Shown: positions 12,752 through 26,300 of the stretch, one piece after another
Position numbering within the stretch: the stretch's first letter is position 1
Layout: the number at the start of each line of letters is the position of its first letter
Assembly (NCBI GenBank): GCA_022661535.1
Contig: JAKULF010000014.1
Location: 248,001-312,000 of the forward strand
Reading direction: 5' to 3'
From: Eutypa lata
Taxonomy: Eukaryota; Ascomycota; Sordariomycetes; Xylariales; Diatrypaceae
DNA length: 64,000 nt
The notes under the pieces: model-generated
What the model saw: the letters and a program-made list of their open reading frames with translations, nothing else
What the model was told of the DNA's origin: nothing
Databases searched by the model: none
Program-made: the position numbers and the translations under genes

Positions 12752-13284
12752 AGATGCCAAAAACGATGATATTGGATTGTACCGGAACAACTATACAACT
12801 GCAATTACAAATACAACTCCTCCCATTCAAACGGAGATGACGGTTAAACCCGGCCTGTACCTATCCAAGGTAGGTAAGGTAACAATGACGTCGTACCTCA
12901 GGTATGTACGTAGCTCCTCATTTGGCAACCGGTGGCAGCTGACCGGAGCTAGCAACTACGCATAAGTCATATCATTCAAGATCAAGCCTCAATGTGAACT
13001 TGGTAGTAGGTATTTGGGGGAAATCAATATTCGTGTAATGTTATATGTAAATGTACGGAAGGCTCCGGCTCGCATAGTATTTCCTATTTGCCCTCTCGAA
13101 ATAGCAATTTTAGTTTCCTTGGGGGGTTCGTAGCTAAAGGGCGAGCAAAGGCAGCGATACACGATAGATTCTACCTGGGTATTCCCAGAAGCACCCTTTT
13201 GCTATTTCCAAGACAATTTCTTCTGTATATCTTACATGCCTAAAATTGAGGTACTAACGCAGCTCGACTGAGTAGGTGGATGTC
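12752..13284. promoter_or_regulatory. Upstream region of glo2 / 3' flank of las1
   Basis: Both neighbours are on the minus strand, so this 0.53 kb should carry the glyoxalase II promoter and the end of the las1 transcript. No distinct regulatory site was recognised. Confidence 0.4.
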
Positions 13285-14808
13285 TTATATAACACCAATC
13301 GGCTTAGGTTTCCATTGCCCTTCGTATCTAGACCAACCTTTCGTTTGAGGCGGCGTTTGATTCGCAGGCCGGGCCACCACCTCGCTTGCGCCGCCCACCG
13401 GCGTGGAGGCTTCGAGCTCGTTCTTACACTTCTCTACCTCGGCTCGAACAGCCTCCCTCTCCTGCGCTGAACGCGGCTGGCGAGCGTCCACCATTTCTGC
13501 GCCAGGCAGCACCACGGAGCTTTCATCGAGCATGGCACGAGATAACTGCAGGCTTCGGAGGACGAGCCTCGGATCCTCGGAGGACTCGCTTATCTCAGCC
13601 AAGGCTTGCAAAAGCAGCGTTTCATCCCACTGTCTCAGTTTCTTTTGCCAGGACTTCTTGCTCATATTGTTTTGCTCTTCGCCGCCTAAGTATTCGAGTA
13701 AGAAGTCTCTGCAAGCAGTCGGTTTCTCTGCCGCTGCTGCGGTAGAGGCGTCCTGACTGGTAGGCAGGGTTTCCCAGTAGAAATGCCAAATCCACGCGAG
13801 CGCTTTCTTGGCCGCGGCCCGGAGCTTCAAAAGCGAGGGCAACTGCTCGTGCGTGGCTTGGTGTCTAAGTTCGACGAATGTGGCTGGCAGACCGATCGTC
13901 TTGGCCACTGAATACATGCTCAGCTTACGTTGCTTGTCTTGTTGACTGTCTAGAAGACCGGTGACAAATCTGAGAGGATGGAAGCGAGAGTTAGCAATGT
14001 GACGGAATCTAGACTCAGTAGCCCTTGTTCTGATAGGTAGGTAGCTGGTTATGCCATTTAAGTGAGCGCCACATGGTTCCTTGGTGTCATAATGATGCTG
14101 CACATAGGTAGTCTGAGAAAAGATCGTGCACTTCATTCATGTTTTGAAGAATGCACTCCCATAGCCCATTCCACAAGTTACTTCCGTCCTCATCGGAGCC
14201 TTAGATCACAAGAGATCAAGGTAGCATCCGATATACGGACGCCACTGTAAGCATAGAATAAGAGGAAGCCACCCAGTGAAGGGCTAAGTACTGGTGACTG
14301 ATGACTTTAACCCTTACACACCCAAGGATGAAGAAGGGGAAGGAAGTAAGGGTTGAATTTGAGTACAGAACCTACATGATGCATGCAGCAGCACACACGC
14401 GCGCGTACACACACCCACAAACCCACATGTGTAGCAAAATACGAAGAGGAAGAAAAGACTATAGACTCAAAGAAAAATCCCCACGTACCGGCTAAACGCG
14501 GCCGAGTACGCGGCTCGGATGGCATACGAAGAAGAGTGAACCCCTGTCCGGGTCTCGTGGAGGTCGCTGAGGATGGCGGCCGTCAGGAGGGCCGTGGACT
14601 CGACCAGGTGGGGGCAGCCGCCGCGCTGCATCCACATGGAGACCCTCGAGACCGCACTTCGCTGCTCCGCTTCCGCTGCTTCCGTGGTGATGGTAGCAGT
14701 CGTGGTAACATCGGTCAGCGGTGGTGGTGGTGGTGAAGGGTAGAATTGTTGGCGAACGTTCAACAGCTCCGAGCGGTCCCGCCACGGGGTGTGTATGTAC
14801 TGGACCAT
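13285..14808 (-). CDS. las1: Las1 family pre-rRNA processing endonuclease, 2 exons
   Basis: Exons read 14808-14489 and 13969-13285 (334 residues). Las1 is the HEPN nuclease that cuts ITS2 of the 27S pre-rRNA at site C2, in complex with the kinase Grc3, in the nucleolus. The start [16 protein letters not shown] and the block [25 protein letters not shown] are typical. The HEPN catalytic motif R-x4-H is present as RHQATH at residues 142-147. A Pro/Thr-rich insert follows residue 25. The C-terminus ends in WKPKPIGVI, like the conserved PIGV end of fungal homologues. An upstream in-frame ATG at 14862 exists, but the family starts at MVQYIH. The single intron is 519 nt, long for this window. Confidence 0.92.
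13970..14488 (-). other. 519-nt intron of las1
   Basis: The donor GTACGT at 14488 and acceptor CTCTCAG at 13970 join Arg107 and Phe108 of the conserved AFSR-FVTG sequence with no missing residues. The intron carries an alternating CA/CG-rich stretch near 14391-14435. No internal exon or RNA gene was recognised. Confidence 0.75.
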
Positions 14809-17800
14809 TGCGACGGTCGGTAGGCTAAGAAACTGGCTGCCGCCGAGGAAGGTTATGCGCAATTGGGGTAATTAATTGGCTTGCTATCTATTGAATCAAA
14901 GCTCGTGTGTGATGGTTTCCTAGATTGAAGTCGGTTTCGCGGTCACCTGTCACCTTCAAAGAAAGTTTTGATATCAGGTACTCTAAGTATCAGGCATTTT
15001 AGTTTGCGGGAATTGTGGAGCCTCCTTTATCGCAGAACAGAGCATCTTCTCTAAAGATTAGCCCCTTCCATGAATATACCTACCTACAAATAGTTATATC
15101 GTGGGTATTGACTTTACCAGTTGCTAGCATACTGATTGACTATATATTTTCCAAAGGGGATCTTAAGCCCAAGTGAATATGTGTATGAAATGTTTCCTAC
15201 TACGTATTGACATATGCCTTAGCTGAACGTTACTTCTTATCTTAATCTCGAGTGAAGCTGAAGCTAGATCTTGCAGAGACCTACTCATGTTTCTAAGCAT
15301 GCTGTTACTATCCACGGCCTTCCTTTTCTTATACCCTCTTGCTTTGTATGACTTTTGCCCTTGCAATGAGCTTCTCCGCCGGGTAGGTTCCATACCTGCT
15401 GGATCGCAGTGTGCTCTCTTCTAGAGTTGATGATATGAGAACCCCGGAGTTTATAGAATGATGATAAGGTGATTGTGCCTGTCGGCTTCATAGAAAGAAT
15501 CCTTAATTATGCCTACCATCTCGAGGTATTGACACTCTTAACATATTTTTCGTCATTCTGCTCGGTCGACATGTGTCCTCTAGCTTAACTCGTAAACCAT
15601 ACGTTCCGTGAACCGCGTCTTGTCACCCGATATCGTACATCAACGGCGGGGCAGATCACACTCGAAGTGATTAGCTTAGTGGAGGAGTTGTCATTCCATG
15701 GTAGAACTACTAAGAACTTATTGTTTTACTAGAATGACTCATACATAGCTTGAAGAAACGCTTTGGATCTTAGCTAGATGCTGCCTCCTCTCGATGAAAC
15801 ATGGGCTGCATGGAAGCATAATGTCCAAGAGTCACCGGAGATCCTTCCTTTATCAAGGTTAACACAGGCCCAGGAAGACCTTGATATCATAATGCCTTTG
15901 AATGATATTCGGGAGTTCGGAAAAATGGGATGTCCCCCCTTTATGGACGTCTAGTCTTATATTGATAAGCATCAAGCGAAACCCAACCTGCCAACTAAAC
16001 ATGTATAGGAAAAGGGATTGATATAGTTCGGCTCCGACGCGATGTCTGTCTAAGTTGTCCTCGCCAATGCTATAGTGCGTGGCACTAACACTAGGCTCCT
16101 TCGGCTACATAATGAGAAAGAGGACTTGGTGGACCTAGGCTAGCAAACTGAGGTTGAAAACTTTGTTGCCAGCCTCGTGAATAACTACTCTCGGTTGTCT
16201 AGTACGTATGTATGAACGTGGTCGCTACTAAGCTCCACAGCTCCTCTTCTTCATACTACGTAGTAGTGATACCCGTAGCTTAGTACTGTTGGTCTACGTA
16301 TATTCAACCTTGGGAAACGAACTTGGATAGGCTGCTTTAGCTCGTTGTGATAGTGTCCCTTAAATGTAGAGCTGTTTCCATGACGACAGCGTGGGGTGAG
16401 TAGGTAGATAGAACAGGTCTTGAAGCGGATGACTTATTAAATAAGTCATGCTCGGAAGCTTAGGCGCTGATGGGAAAAGTCTTCGTCGTCATCTCACGTC
16501 GAGTAAAATATAGGTACATACGAAGTAGGGTGGTGACATTGGTGGCACCCTGTGCAAAGTGACTGCATAGAAGTTGGGCGTTTTGTCGGCGGGCGAGCGG
16601 TAAATCGGCAGTCTGTTATAGCACTTGTCGATTCCCGACGGCTTAAACGAGGAGTTGTTACCGGAAAGGCATCCATCGCTACTCTATGAACCTACCCACA
16701 TGTGTAGATAGAGTTCACCGGACCTTATAGAGAAACGCTGACGAAGCCTCCTAAATTGCAGCGTCGGCGACTTGCAGCATCGATAACTACTCACCTTCCT
16801 GCAGGTTCTGGTTGGCTAGCTCGAAACCGACGAGTCAAACCTGTCTAGCTGCATACCTACTGTACGAAGTAGAGGTGCTGTTTTCTCTTCCGTTCGCCTG
16901 TTACGCCTAATAAAAGTATTCTCCCTTTTTTCATGCCCGGCTCTAAAAAGTTATGGGAACCTGATAGTACCACAGTACCACCGGCAACGGAATCCTGGAC
17001 TTTCTAGCGAGCTAACCCATGACCTATGGATGTTTTTTCGTGCTTATTGGCAATGCTTTGAATGCCCGTTAAGAAACAACCCAACTCGATAGTTAAGCGG
17101 GGAGGGCTGGGCGGTTCATGGAGGGGTATTGTATTGTACAATAGTAGAATAGTTACCGCCTGAAACTTGGGAGGGGCTTTAGGTAATGTCTACATACGAA
17201 GTTCTTCATCCTCCACCAACGAACACCGAACACTCCTTCTACTTACATCCATACGACACAAATAAGTTACCCACATCCCGCGTACATGGAACGATGGTTA
17301 GCGGGACACTATTGAAAACTTGTCGGGGTGGAGGATGGGACATTTGCGAAAAAAGAAGTTGGACGATGTGATGATGTGTCTGAGCGCTTTCTTTGACCAC
17401 ACCCGGAGATGTGACATGCAAGCAACGCAGTTCCAAGTTTGCGGGGACGGACATCATCGATTTTCTATTATAGCATGTTTTATCGTTGAAGGTTTGTTAC
17501 TAGTAGTTATTCATGATAAGCTGAAACTGGACTGTCATTGGCAGTCATAGCATGCATGTGGCAATAGTAGCAGGGAATCTAGTGTCTAGTTAACGAGACA
17601 GCCGGTGGAAATGAAATGGTTTGTCTGATCTTTTGCACCGGTGCTGCCAAGGTTGAATCGTAAGGTAGTAGGGCTAGGAAGGCAAAAGCCGAATACACCC
17701 AGTTATCTTATTAGGTACGACTTCTAGTTAATGTCTGAACGTACGGAGTCTGGGAGTGTATTGGGTGTTGGTTAGACTTGACTAGGTAGGTAGGTATGCC

Positions 17801-19201
17801 TGTCACATTGCACACGTGAACTTTTGGTCCTTTCTGTTTTTACCCGTTTCGCAGTTCTAGGCTGCTAGGATTTCCAAATGAGAAACTTTCAAGGATCTCC
17901 AATACGACAAGACAGACACCACCACATTCAACGAAGTGGTATTGCCACTTACTACTGTATGTATGTACGTAGCATACATACACACATGTATGTATTGCTT
18001 GAACACCCCTATATTGTTATGTGCACGCACATATAACTACATACATGTATACGGGACTGCTTTTCCTCCCCACTCACTTGGGCGCTCAAGCTGTCATAGC
18101 ATAAAGATACCTGCTTATGTACTAGCTTGAGACACACATATGCATGCACATGCACACACAATGCGTCCGGCCGGGTTGCACATGCACAGAAGGGGACTGC
18201 AAATCGAAGTTGGGAAAGGGAAACAGATGGGTCCTGGGACAATCAACCAACCCATTTCAAGCTAGAACGAAAAGAAAAAAAGGTGAAGTAAGAAAAAAAA
18301 TAAAAATCTTGAGAGGCTGGACTTCTTTCTTCTTGGCTTCAGACCCCACCTCGAAAGAAAAAAAACAAATCCCACTCCGCATGCTCCGCTTTCTTGCATA
18401 TGGAGACGCCTTCCACATGGGAGGAAGCTTTTAGCTCGACAGGGATTATTTTGAGCCTCTGGGAGAAAAAAGAACGAAGAAGAGCAGAGAAAAAACTATA
18501 CTAATTATATCCCTGTCAGATCATGCATCGGGAAACACCATCGTGCCGGTCGGTGTGGTCTGCCGCGTTCTCCATACAATACCTACATCTACATGCATAT
18601 TTACATACCTACCTACAGAATACATGCATATTGGAACATGCATTCCTACGTATGTACGTGTGTCAGTCATGCATGCTACTCTTTATTCATACTTTAAACC
18701 GGTGCGTGATCTATCTAGTAGGTGACCCGATTAGGTACCTGTGGTAGGTAAGTACAATGTAGGTTTGAAGGTTTCGTGAAAACTGTAGACAGTACCTAAC
18801 CCTACCGAACGACTCAGGTCAGTTTCCGGACTAGATTCACTGTACGACGTCGTCGATGCGGGGCATCATTTATGGAGTTTAAAGGTCCCATTTAGGGGTT
18901 AAAATTCACCACTTGAGCATGATTACCTACATATCACTTTGGCCATTTGCAGCATGTGTCATTGGTATGTGATAAAAGTTTCAAGATTTTTTTTAGTCTT
19001 TCTTTCATGGTAGAGTTGGGCAGAATCTGCTGCACCAACTAAATCCATGGCTAGTTTATCTATCTTGTTTGTAAAAAATTCGACGTGTACGCTTAAATAA
19101 TTGGACACAGAGGTCCCAAATAGTCGTCATGGGCTCGCAGTGATGGTTTTGAATGACTCTGGAACGAGAAACAGCAGCTTCTAAGAGCACTCGCTCGCTT
19201 C
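14809..19201. other. Gene-poor intergenic region (4.4 kb)
   Basis: I see no coding exon with family resemblance in either strand. The DNA is rich in CTACCTA, TATGTACG and ACATACATGTATG type words. TACGAAGTA occurs at 16519-16527 and 16863-16871. Short ORFs (for example minus strand 15163-15393, plus strand 18144-18434) lack recognisable domains. A Lys-coding A-rich patch lies near 18275-18370. Confidence 0.55.
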
Positions 19202-20353
19202 TCATATCCAGGTTTGCTGGGCCGGCGTTGACTGTGATGCTTCCGGATTTCCTTGCTCTTGCTCTTCCCCATCCGCATCTTCACTGTCATCCTCATCCTC
19301 TTCCTCCTCATCATCCGTAGCTGGGGGCTCCCAGGATTCCTCCAATTTCAGCCCCTGACCTCTCCTATATGTCGTTCCTAGCAAGTGTGATGCCGATGTC
19401 CGATAGTTGCCAAGCTCAGGGTCCTCGTCCGTCTTGCCAGGGGTATCGTAAAGACCCATTCCAATTAAAATCTCCCCTTCCTCCTCCTCGGGGTCTTCTA
19501 ATGGTTGGTACGGAATAGATTCTTCCGGGGGGACCAACGCTTGTGACTGTTGCACAGGTTGAATGTCATCCGGGGTCGGGGGAGCGGTGGAGCTGTGTAG
19601 TACATGTGCATTCGATGTGTCCAGACTGAAGTAGTTGCTGCTGGCTGAGGAGTAATTACTAGTCTCCGGGCTTCGACTTGCTGAATATTGGTTCGGGCTG
19701 ACCTGATGCGAAGAATCCCATGCCCCGGCGGTAATATACTGAGGCGGAGGGGCTTCTGCTTGAGATGGTATTGTGAATGGATACGACAATGGCGAAAAAG
19801 AAGCAACTGGCGACGTATGCCCGGAGTACGCCATAGGGGTTGGGGGAAAATTCGTATAACCAGCACACATATCTGTCTGGGCGTAATGTGTTGGTGGTAT
19901 AGGAATGACGTATTGAGAGTAATCTGGCTGTGGGATTTGCTGGTGTATCTGCATATTTGCCTGTGGCTGTTGCAGTTGTGAACCTGGATGCCAACTGACT
20001 GGGCGAGCGTTTCTTCTGACTGGTTCTTGGTAATTTGAATATGGCGGAGAGGGCTCTTGCATCTGTTGTGCGAGAGCGTATTCCAGTGCCTGTTGGCGAC
20101 GCCTCGCCGTGTTACCATCGTTCATCAACGTCCTCCGCCGTGCCATCATGCCCTGAGGGCTGTTGTTAGCACTGCTTGGCTTGACGACCCGCATAGCATT
20201 CTGTGCTCGTTGGTTACTTGGTCCACGTGAAGAAATCTGCCGCATCGAATCTGACAGAGCCAGCTGCCGTGAAATCTCATCCGTCATAAAATCTGTCGAA
20301 TACATCGGAGAAGCACCGTTGTGATACGGCGCCCCCAAGACGGAAGGCATCAT
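19202..20353 (-). CDS. Conserved fungal protein of unknown function, Q/P-rich with acidic tail
   Basis: A single open frame encodes 383 residues, starting MMPSVLGAPYHNGASPMYS. The first 130 residues contain basic helices (RQLALSDSMRQIS, MMARRRTLMNDG, ARRRQQALEYALAQQMQ) that resemble proteins I have seen across Sordariomycetes. The middle is Gln, Pro, Tyr and Ser-rich and probably disordered. A compact acidic block (EEEEGEILIGMGLYDTPGK, then LLGTTYRRGQGLKLEESWEPP) precedes a Glu/Asp-rich end. Composition suggests a nuclear or regulatory role, but that is a guess. The frame is intact over its full length and shows no intron signals. It stands alone in gene-poor DNA. Confidence 0.8.
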   Translation of the reverse strand: MMPSVLGAPYHNGASPMYSTDFMTDEISRQLALSDSMRQISSRGPSNQRAQNAMRVVKPSSANNSPQGMMARRRTLMNDGNTARRRQQALEYALAQQMQEPSPPYSNYQEPVRRNARPVSWHPGSQLQQPQANMQIHQQIPQPDYSQYVIPIPPTHYAQTDMCAGYTNFPPTPMAYSGHTSPVASFSPLSYPFTIPSQAEAPPPQYITAGAWDSSHQVSPNQYSASRSPETSNYSSASSNYFSLDTSNAHVLHSSTAPPTPDDIQPVQQSQALVPPEESIPYQPLEDPEEEEGEILIGMGLYDTPGKTDEDPELGNYRTSASHLLGTTYRRGQGLKLEESWEPPATDDEEEEDEDDSEDADGEEQEQGNPEASQSTPAQQTWI

Positions 20354-23300
20354 CTTGAAAGTGTAGTGCCAGAAGGCCCAATATTACTGAAGGGTATCTA
20401 GGTAGTATGATATACCGAAGGAAGCATAAGCAGAAACTATTCCTAAGAGGATATGGAAGATAGTAGTAAACTAGAGGTTATGTATGAAAACGTCGTGTTG
20501 AAGGGTGAATTCTGGAGTTCATGTAGGTAAGCCTGAAGACTCATAAAGAATATCGAACTCGGAAGCGGTAGTCAAAGAGACTATATAAAATGGCCCTAGG
20601 GAGGATTATATTAGGGCGGTAGGGCCGAGAAGCAATACGTATTGGAAACATTGTTCGCTTTGGCATGTGTGTGTATGCAAGTAATAAGTGCGTTTGTATC
20701 CACGCGCGTTGCTGCTTTGCTTGTATGACGGTTCATCGTTTCTGCGTCATATGGTTTCGACAGGGATAGAAACCAGCACTACTTTGTGTGTGAAGAGGGA
20801 TGAATTTCTTTGTATCGACGACCGGGGACGGACGGATTGGTGATGGTAGCGTCGGCGCCATGTACATAGTCAATGGGCCGGGGCATGTACGAAGTACACA
20901 CACACGCATGGTCTTTGATCATAGCCCTGTCTGCAAGGTAAGGTAGGCATGTGTGTTCTAAATTCATATGAGAGGTGTGGGTAACCCAAAGGAACGGGTT
21001 TCGAAGTCAAAGTTAGTCCCCCGCGGCTAGTCTTCTTGCCTATTCCGTGCATACATATTTGAGCACGTACTACGTGTAGAAAGCGTGCTAGGGCTAGCTA
21101 TGTGGGAGGGCAACTTTGTACTTCTAGATATGTATGTGCGACTGGATGGGATGGACGGCGGGAGGGTGCCGGACTAAGGCAAACGACGTGTGCTTATCCT
21201 AGCGTCGGCTAAAATATGTGCTTGATTTGCTCAATGCCATGACTTCAAGGGTGTGTCGAGTCTTTTCAGGGGGTGGGTTTGTCGAGCTCCCCTTTTAGAT
21301 GAGACTAAAACCTAACTAAACGCCGCAGCTGGGTGGTGTTCCGGTAGGGCCTAAGACATGTTCTTAGCTTCTAGGGCAGTACCATCGGTAAGGTAACCCT
21401 GGATACATAGTTTCCGTCTTACCTGCTGCGTATTGGTCACGGCCAACAGGCCCTTGCTCAAGCGGTTTTGCTGTAGCCTACGCTTGCGTGACTTGTCAAA
21501 TATTTATCGTACATACATTCGTGCATACGTCGTTGCTATAGCTAAGGGGCAATCTCCACCACTAGCTAATCTTACCCTACCCCCATGGAACGGCGATAAC
21601 TCCAATCTTCCAGATTGTTATTCATCACGACCCGTTCCATCGACCATGGGTAAATGCAGGGTTATTCCTACATACACATACGTAGTTTAGCTAAAAGGGT
21701 AGGTAGGCTAAGCGGAGCCCGTGACAGGCGGGCAGACAGACAGCAGACAGGGCTTTGGTTTTTGATTGCATAGAGGCACATCCCTGGTGTGCGGAACAGC
21801 GCCTGAAATGGATCTGCAAAGTTTAGTTAAGGGCGTGCGTGTACGAAGTAAGATATAACTTTACGAGACACGCCTACCGACGTCTGACTAGGTTTGGTAT
21901 GCCGTTAAATCTTGCTTGCCTGGGTCCAAAAAGCAGATCTACAAATCTGAAGCCTGAGTACGTACCTGTGTAGTTCATTCAACCTTTAGCTCTAACTACT
22001 AGTTAAACTCCAAGTTACCTCTCTTTGCTACATTATACTGTTGGCGAGCGATGCTCCGACATGGCCGCATCTTCACGCTAATATTAGCAAGCTTGGATCT
22101 TGACTTGTAGTAGTAAAACAAAACTTGCAGGTCATTCCGCATGTAGGCTGATGCAACATTACTTGTATGTAAATATCTCAACACTTACTTTTGATTTATC
22201 AAGCACACAGTTACTTGTAACCTGTGTTATGTCAGGTAATTACATAGTGCCGCATGCCGTTTTATCCCCATTCTGGGTTTAACTACGTAGTAGATATTCA
22301 GTTTTCTCGAAGTTAATTAAACCATTTCGAATAGTTCTAGCGCCCTGCTATTCTGTATCTAAAATAACAAGCGAAGGAAGACCGACATTTAGCCCTTGAT
22401 TTATTTTTATAAGTTATGTTGATGTACTTGCTATAGCACAGGAATAACCCCGTTCAATGGATGTACATATTTAAGAGGGGTGTGATGTACCTGGTGTTTA
22501 GTTGTGATTGGCCCCTTTTCCTAAAAAGCATAGGTATTATACATATAAATCCCTATATAAGCTAACGGTTCCCCATCACTAGGTTCAATTAAGGTGATTT
22601 ATTTTCTTTTAGAGGGTCCTTTCCGGGGACGGACAATTATTTAGTTAAGTACATCTTAACTTTGCTATATGATATGAAGGAGTAAGGATGGCCCAGATAC
22701 TTTAAGGGGTCGGCCCCTGTAGTTATGTAGGAATATCTATGTAAAATCAGCTTAGCACTCCGTACTTATGGTTGGTCCTAAGTCAAGTTGGAAACTTCGG
22801 CGGCAATCTTCGATAGGTTATTAACTATTACCTGCTTGTAGGAGACTACATATTAGACATTTTACCAATACAACCTACCGCAGGATCCACAAGCTGGGGA
22901 CCAAGTAATAATAATAGCAAAATCTCAACACCTCCTGTAATATATTGAAGTTTCCTCTTTGTAGGTACGGAGTGACTAGGTACTAACGTCTGACGCGGGG
23001 CGATGGTTCGTATCCCCTTGTCTCTTGTGTCCATTTAAATGAATTCCTGATCTGGCACAGTGAGTGGACCAGGATCAATGGGTATACCACGCCTTTTCAC
23101 GCCTATTTCATTAGTTATTACTACATACTTATTTCATACATGGCATGCAGGGCAGCCATCGGGCTGAGGTGACACAAATGTATTGTACGGCTACTACATA
23201 CATATGTCCCTTACCCAAAAACTACCAGCCCACCAAATCCCCATAGCGAAGCATAATAGCTCAAGTCATGGACTTCCCATCCATTGGCTCGCAGTGGCTG

Positions 23301-26300
23301 CTAGCCAAGCAAAGCGGATTGGACGCACTTGGAGGATTATCTGCCAGCTTGCCCACCTGCCCACCAAGCCTTGTCATCTAAGTTAGGTATGTGTACTAGG
23401 TAGTTATGTGAAGAGAAGCTGTCTCAGTGCCACCTGGTTGGAGACAGAGTGTTGCTGATCTCACAGCAGTAGTCTAATACATGCCGTTTAACAGTTTGTT
23501 CACTGTGATTGCAAATCAAATGCCGCGACAAAGCCCTGGAGATTACGCCTGGTCCGCCATCAGTCTTAAAGGCTAAGCCTCGTTTTAAGAAGTTCGCTAG
23601 CATTTGAATCCGCAATGCAAGTATGTAGTTATCAAGCGATATGTATACACACACACATCGCTGACTACATGCTTGGTAGCAAAGTCACAACAAGCGGAGG
23701 AAATCAGCTCCGGGCTCCCTCGGCTGGCTACTTACCAATTTGGTAGGGAGGAGGAATAGAGAAACATCATGAGTTGCGAACCAAACTATTATTCATTAGT
23801 CTTCGGCGCTAACTAGACGACAACCTAGATAATGTTTCCCTTACAACTTAAAACCTTCAGTCAACAAAAACAGCGCATAGCGTGACTTCGTAGTACTAGG
23901 TATGTGGTAGAGGCATGTATTATATTATTAGCCTGAAGAAGCATCCTTTAAAAGACATATGTACTTCACTACCTTAGGTATATGGCTAGCCGTAAGACTG
24001 AAACCCCTTAAGGAGTAGTTATAGGTATCTAAGCTTTGAAGATCTCATTAAACCTTTAGAATAGTATTGACAATGCCATATCTACTGATAGTTAGGAGCA
24101 GCATTCACGTCATAATAAACTTCCACTTATAAAGTGCGTATTAGAATTAGGATATAATACTACGTAGCTAGTAGTCAGATAGTCCGTACTTACGTACTCC
24201 GCCTTATTCAACCATCCACTATGTATGTACCTATGTACGTAGTATAGTCATTGTCGAACCCCCACCCAATATAATTGTAGCCTATAATTTGTCTCCTGGC
24301 TCTAGCCACCGGTCTAGTGGAGCTTACTCACGTCCCCAATTCCCCACGAAACCTTCAGGGAACAAAAACTATAGATTTAATATAATTACATATGTACTTT
24401 GAAAACCTAACAACTCTAGACTTCTCTTAGTGGACACTGATCCGTCTACCTATTACATATATGTATGTATGTATGGTCTATACATATGCAGGTTCACAGC
24501 CCCGCGACCTAGTGACAAGCCTGTTTCTGTTGGTTGCTCACGAGAGACCACAGGACATGCCAGAGGACTTTGTTTCATGGCACATATTAACGACGAGGTT
24601 CATCTACTATTTACGTGTATGCATACGCACTATGTAGTAGACGCAATGGGTTGCGATTAAACGAGCCCTCGGTGAAACTGGGGCCAATAATGGTCAAGTC
24701 CAGCTTCGATACTACGCAAACCTTGTGTAACAATCCCACTTGATGATAGTATCGAATTTTATTATGGACTAAAAGCTATCATCCTGGCGGCACCTGCGCA
24801 TGGAAATCGACCATCGTTCCGATTTGCCATCCGAACCGAACATGCACGTAGGTAAATTAGTTGATCTATCACGGTTTCCTGTCAGGGACTAAGTTAGTTA
24901 TACCGCCGTACCAACCGCCCGTCTTTACCAAAGTCCATATTTAAGGCTCATCCCCGACATAGATACAACGTACTCCAAACGCCGGGAGGAATTAAGAAGT
25001 ACGTATCCATTGCCGCATTGTAATTATCGTGTGAATTTGCCTCGGATGCTCAGGCAAATGAAGAGAGTAGTTGCATGAGGCAAAATTCGCGCCCATAGTG
25101 GTTCGCGGATAAGTTCCACTATCGCGAAGTTGTAACTGCCTAGTCACTGTACCGCTTTTTGACGATCTCTCCCACTACTAGGGTCGGGTTTAGAGAAGAA
25201 CGCTGTAATGAGGCGGGGATCGTTGTAGTTAATCAAGGAAGACCAGTTACATATGTAAATTGATGACCTATGTATGCACTACGATGTGGCTGATCCCGCG
25301 AGGATTATCCAGTCTAAACCACTTCTCGTTTTAGTCCGAGCACCCGTGTCCTCGGCCCTTGTAGCCACAAGGCATACGAAGTACGTACATAGCCATGTAG
25401 TTATGTGACTACCTACATAGTCTCCTCTTATTTGCTGATATGATTCTTGGAGTTGAGAGGATGGATGATCTAAGACCCGATATGCTCGCTCTCTGAGGGG
25501 AATGTATCAAGGCCTTACCTTTTCTGCATGTCAGCCACTTCTTACTTTCTACATACATACCTACCTAGTTATCTGCGTGTCTCTCGGGTCAAGCGCATAC
25601 TGGTTCAAAAGCATGACTTACACACCAGCACAGTCAGATTGATCAACGAACGTCTCTAGGGCCGGTGACCCGGAGGAAGTTACCGCAGATCTTTACGAGA
25701 GCAAGGGCTACTACATACATGCATACATACATACTATGTACATATGATGGAAGGCTTCTAGAGAATTCATCAGCCCCTCATGCCCGTTCTGTAAATAAAA
25801 TGAGAGAGCTTGGCAACCAACTTAAAACCTTCTCGGCCACGATACATACCAGCATACCCAGTACATAGTTAATTTAGGTATGCAGATTCAAAGTTGATTC
25901 ACTTTGCCCCGACATAACGTTGTGGGGGTCCACGTACCTACTGTAGACATGTATGTAGATCAGAGATCATGTTGTGTTAACCAATAAGAGATCCTGGAAA
26001 AGACCGTTCCTGGTTTCTGACCACCCGCAGGCAGCGCGCATACTCGTACGTACATACATAGTAACTTCACAACTATGTGTATGTAACTACATAACTACAC
26101 GCACGGAATTGGGTCCGTTGGTAGTCGGGTTGGCAGGTTGGTACATAGGTAGTAGTGAATCTAGCCTAGTCGGCGCATGCAATAGTACTTCCCCTAGAAG
26201 CATGTTAGCACCTAACTATGTAGTCCGATCTATAGAGTAATGAGTCGTTCAATATCTAGCGAACAGTTTCATCGATATGCATTAACCCGCAAAGTGCTGC

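Noticed and set aside
14809..14862. Upstream in-frame ATG of las1 at 14862
   Set aside because: The family begins at MVQYIHTPW; the 18-residue extension has no resemblance.
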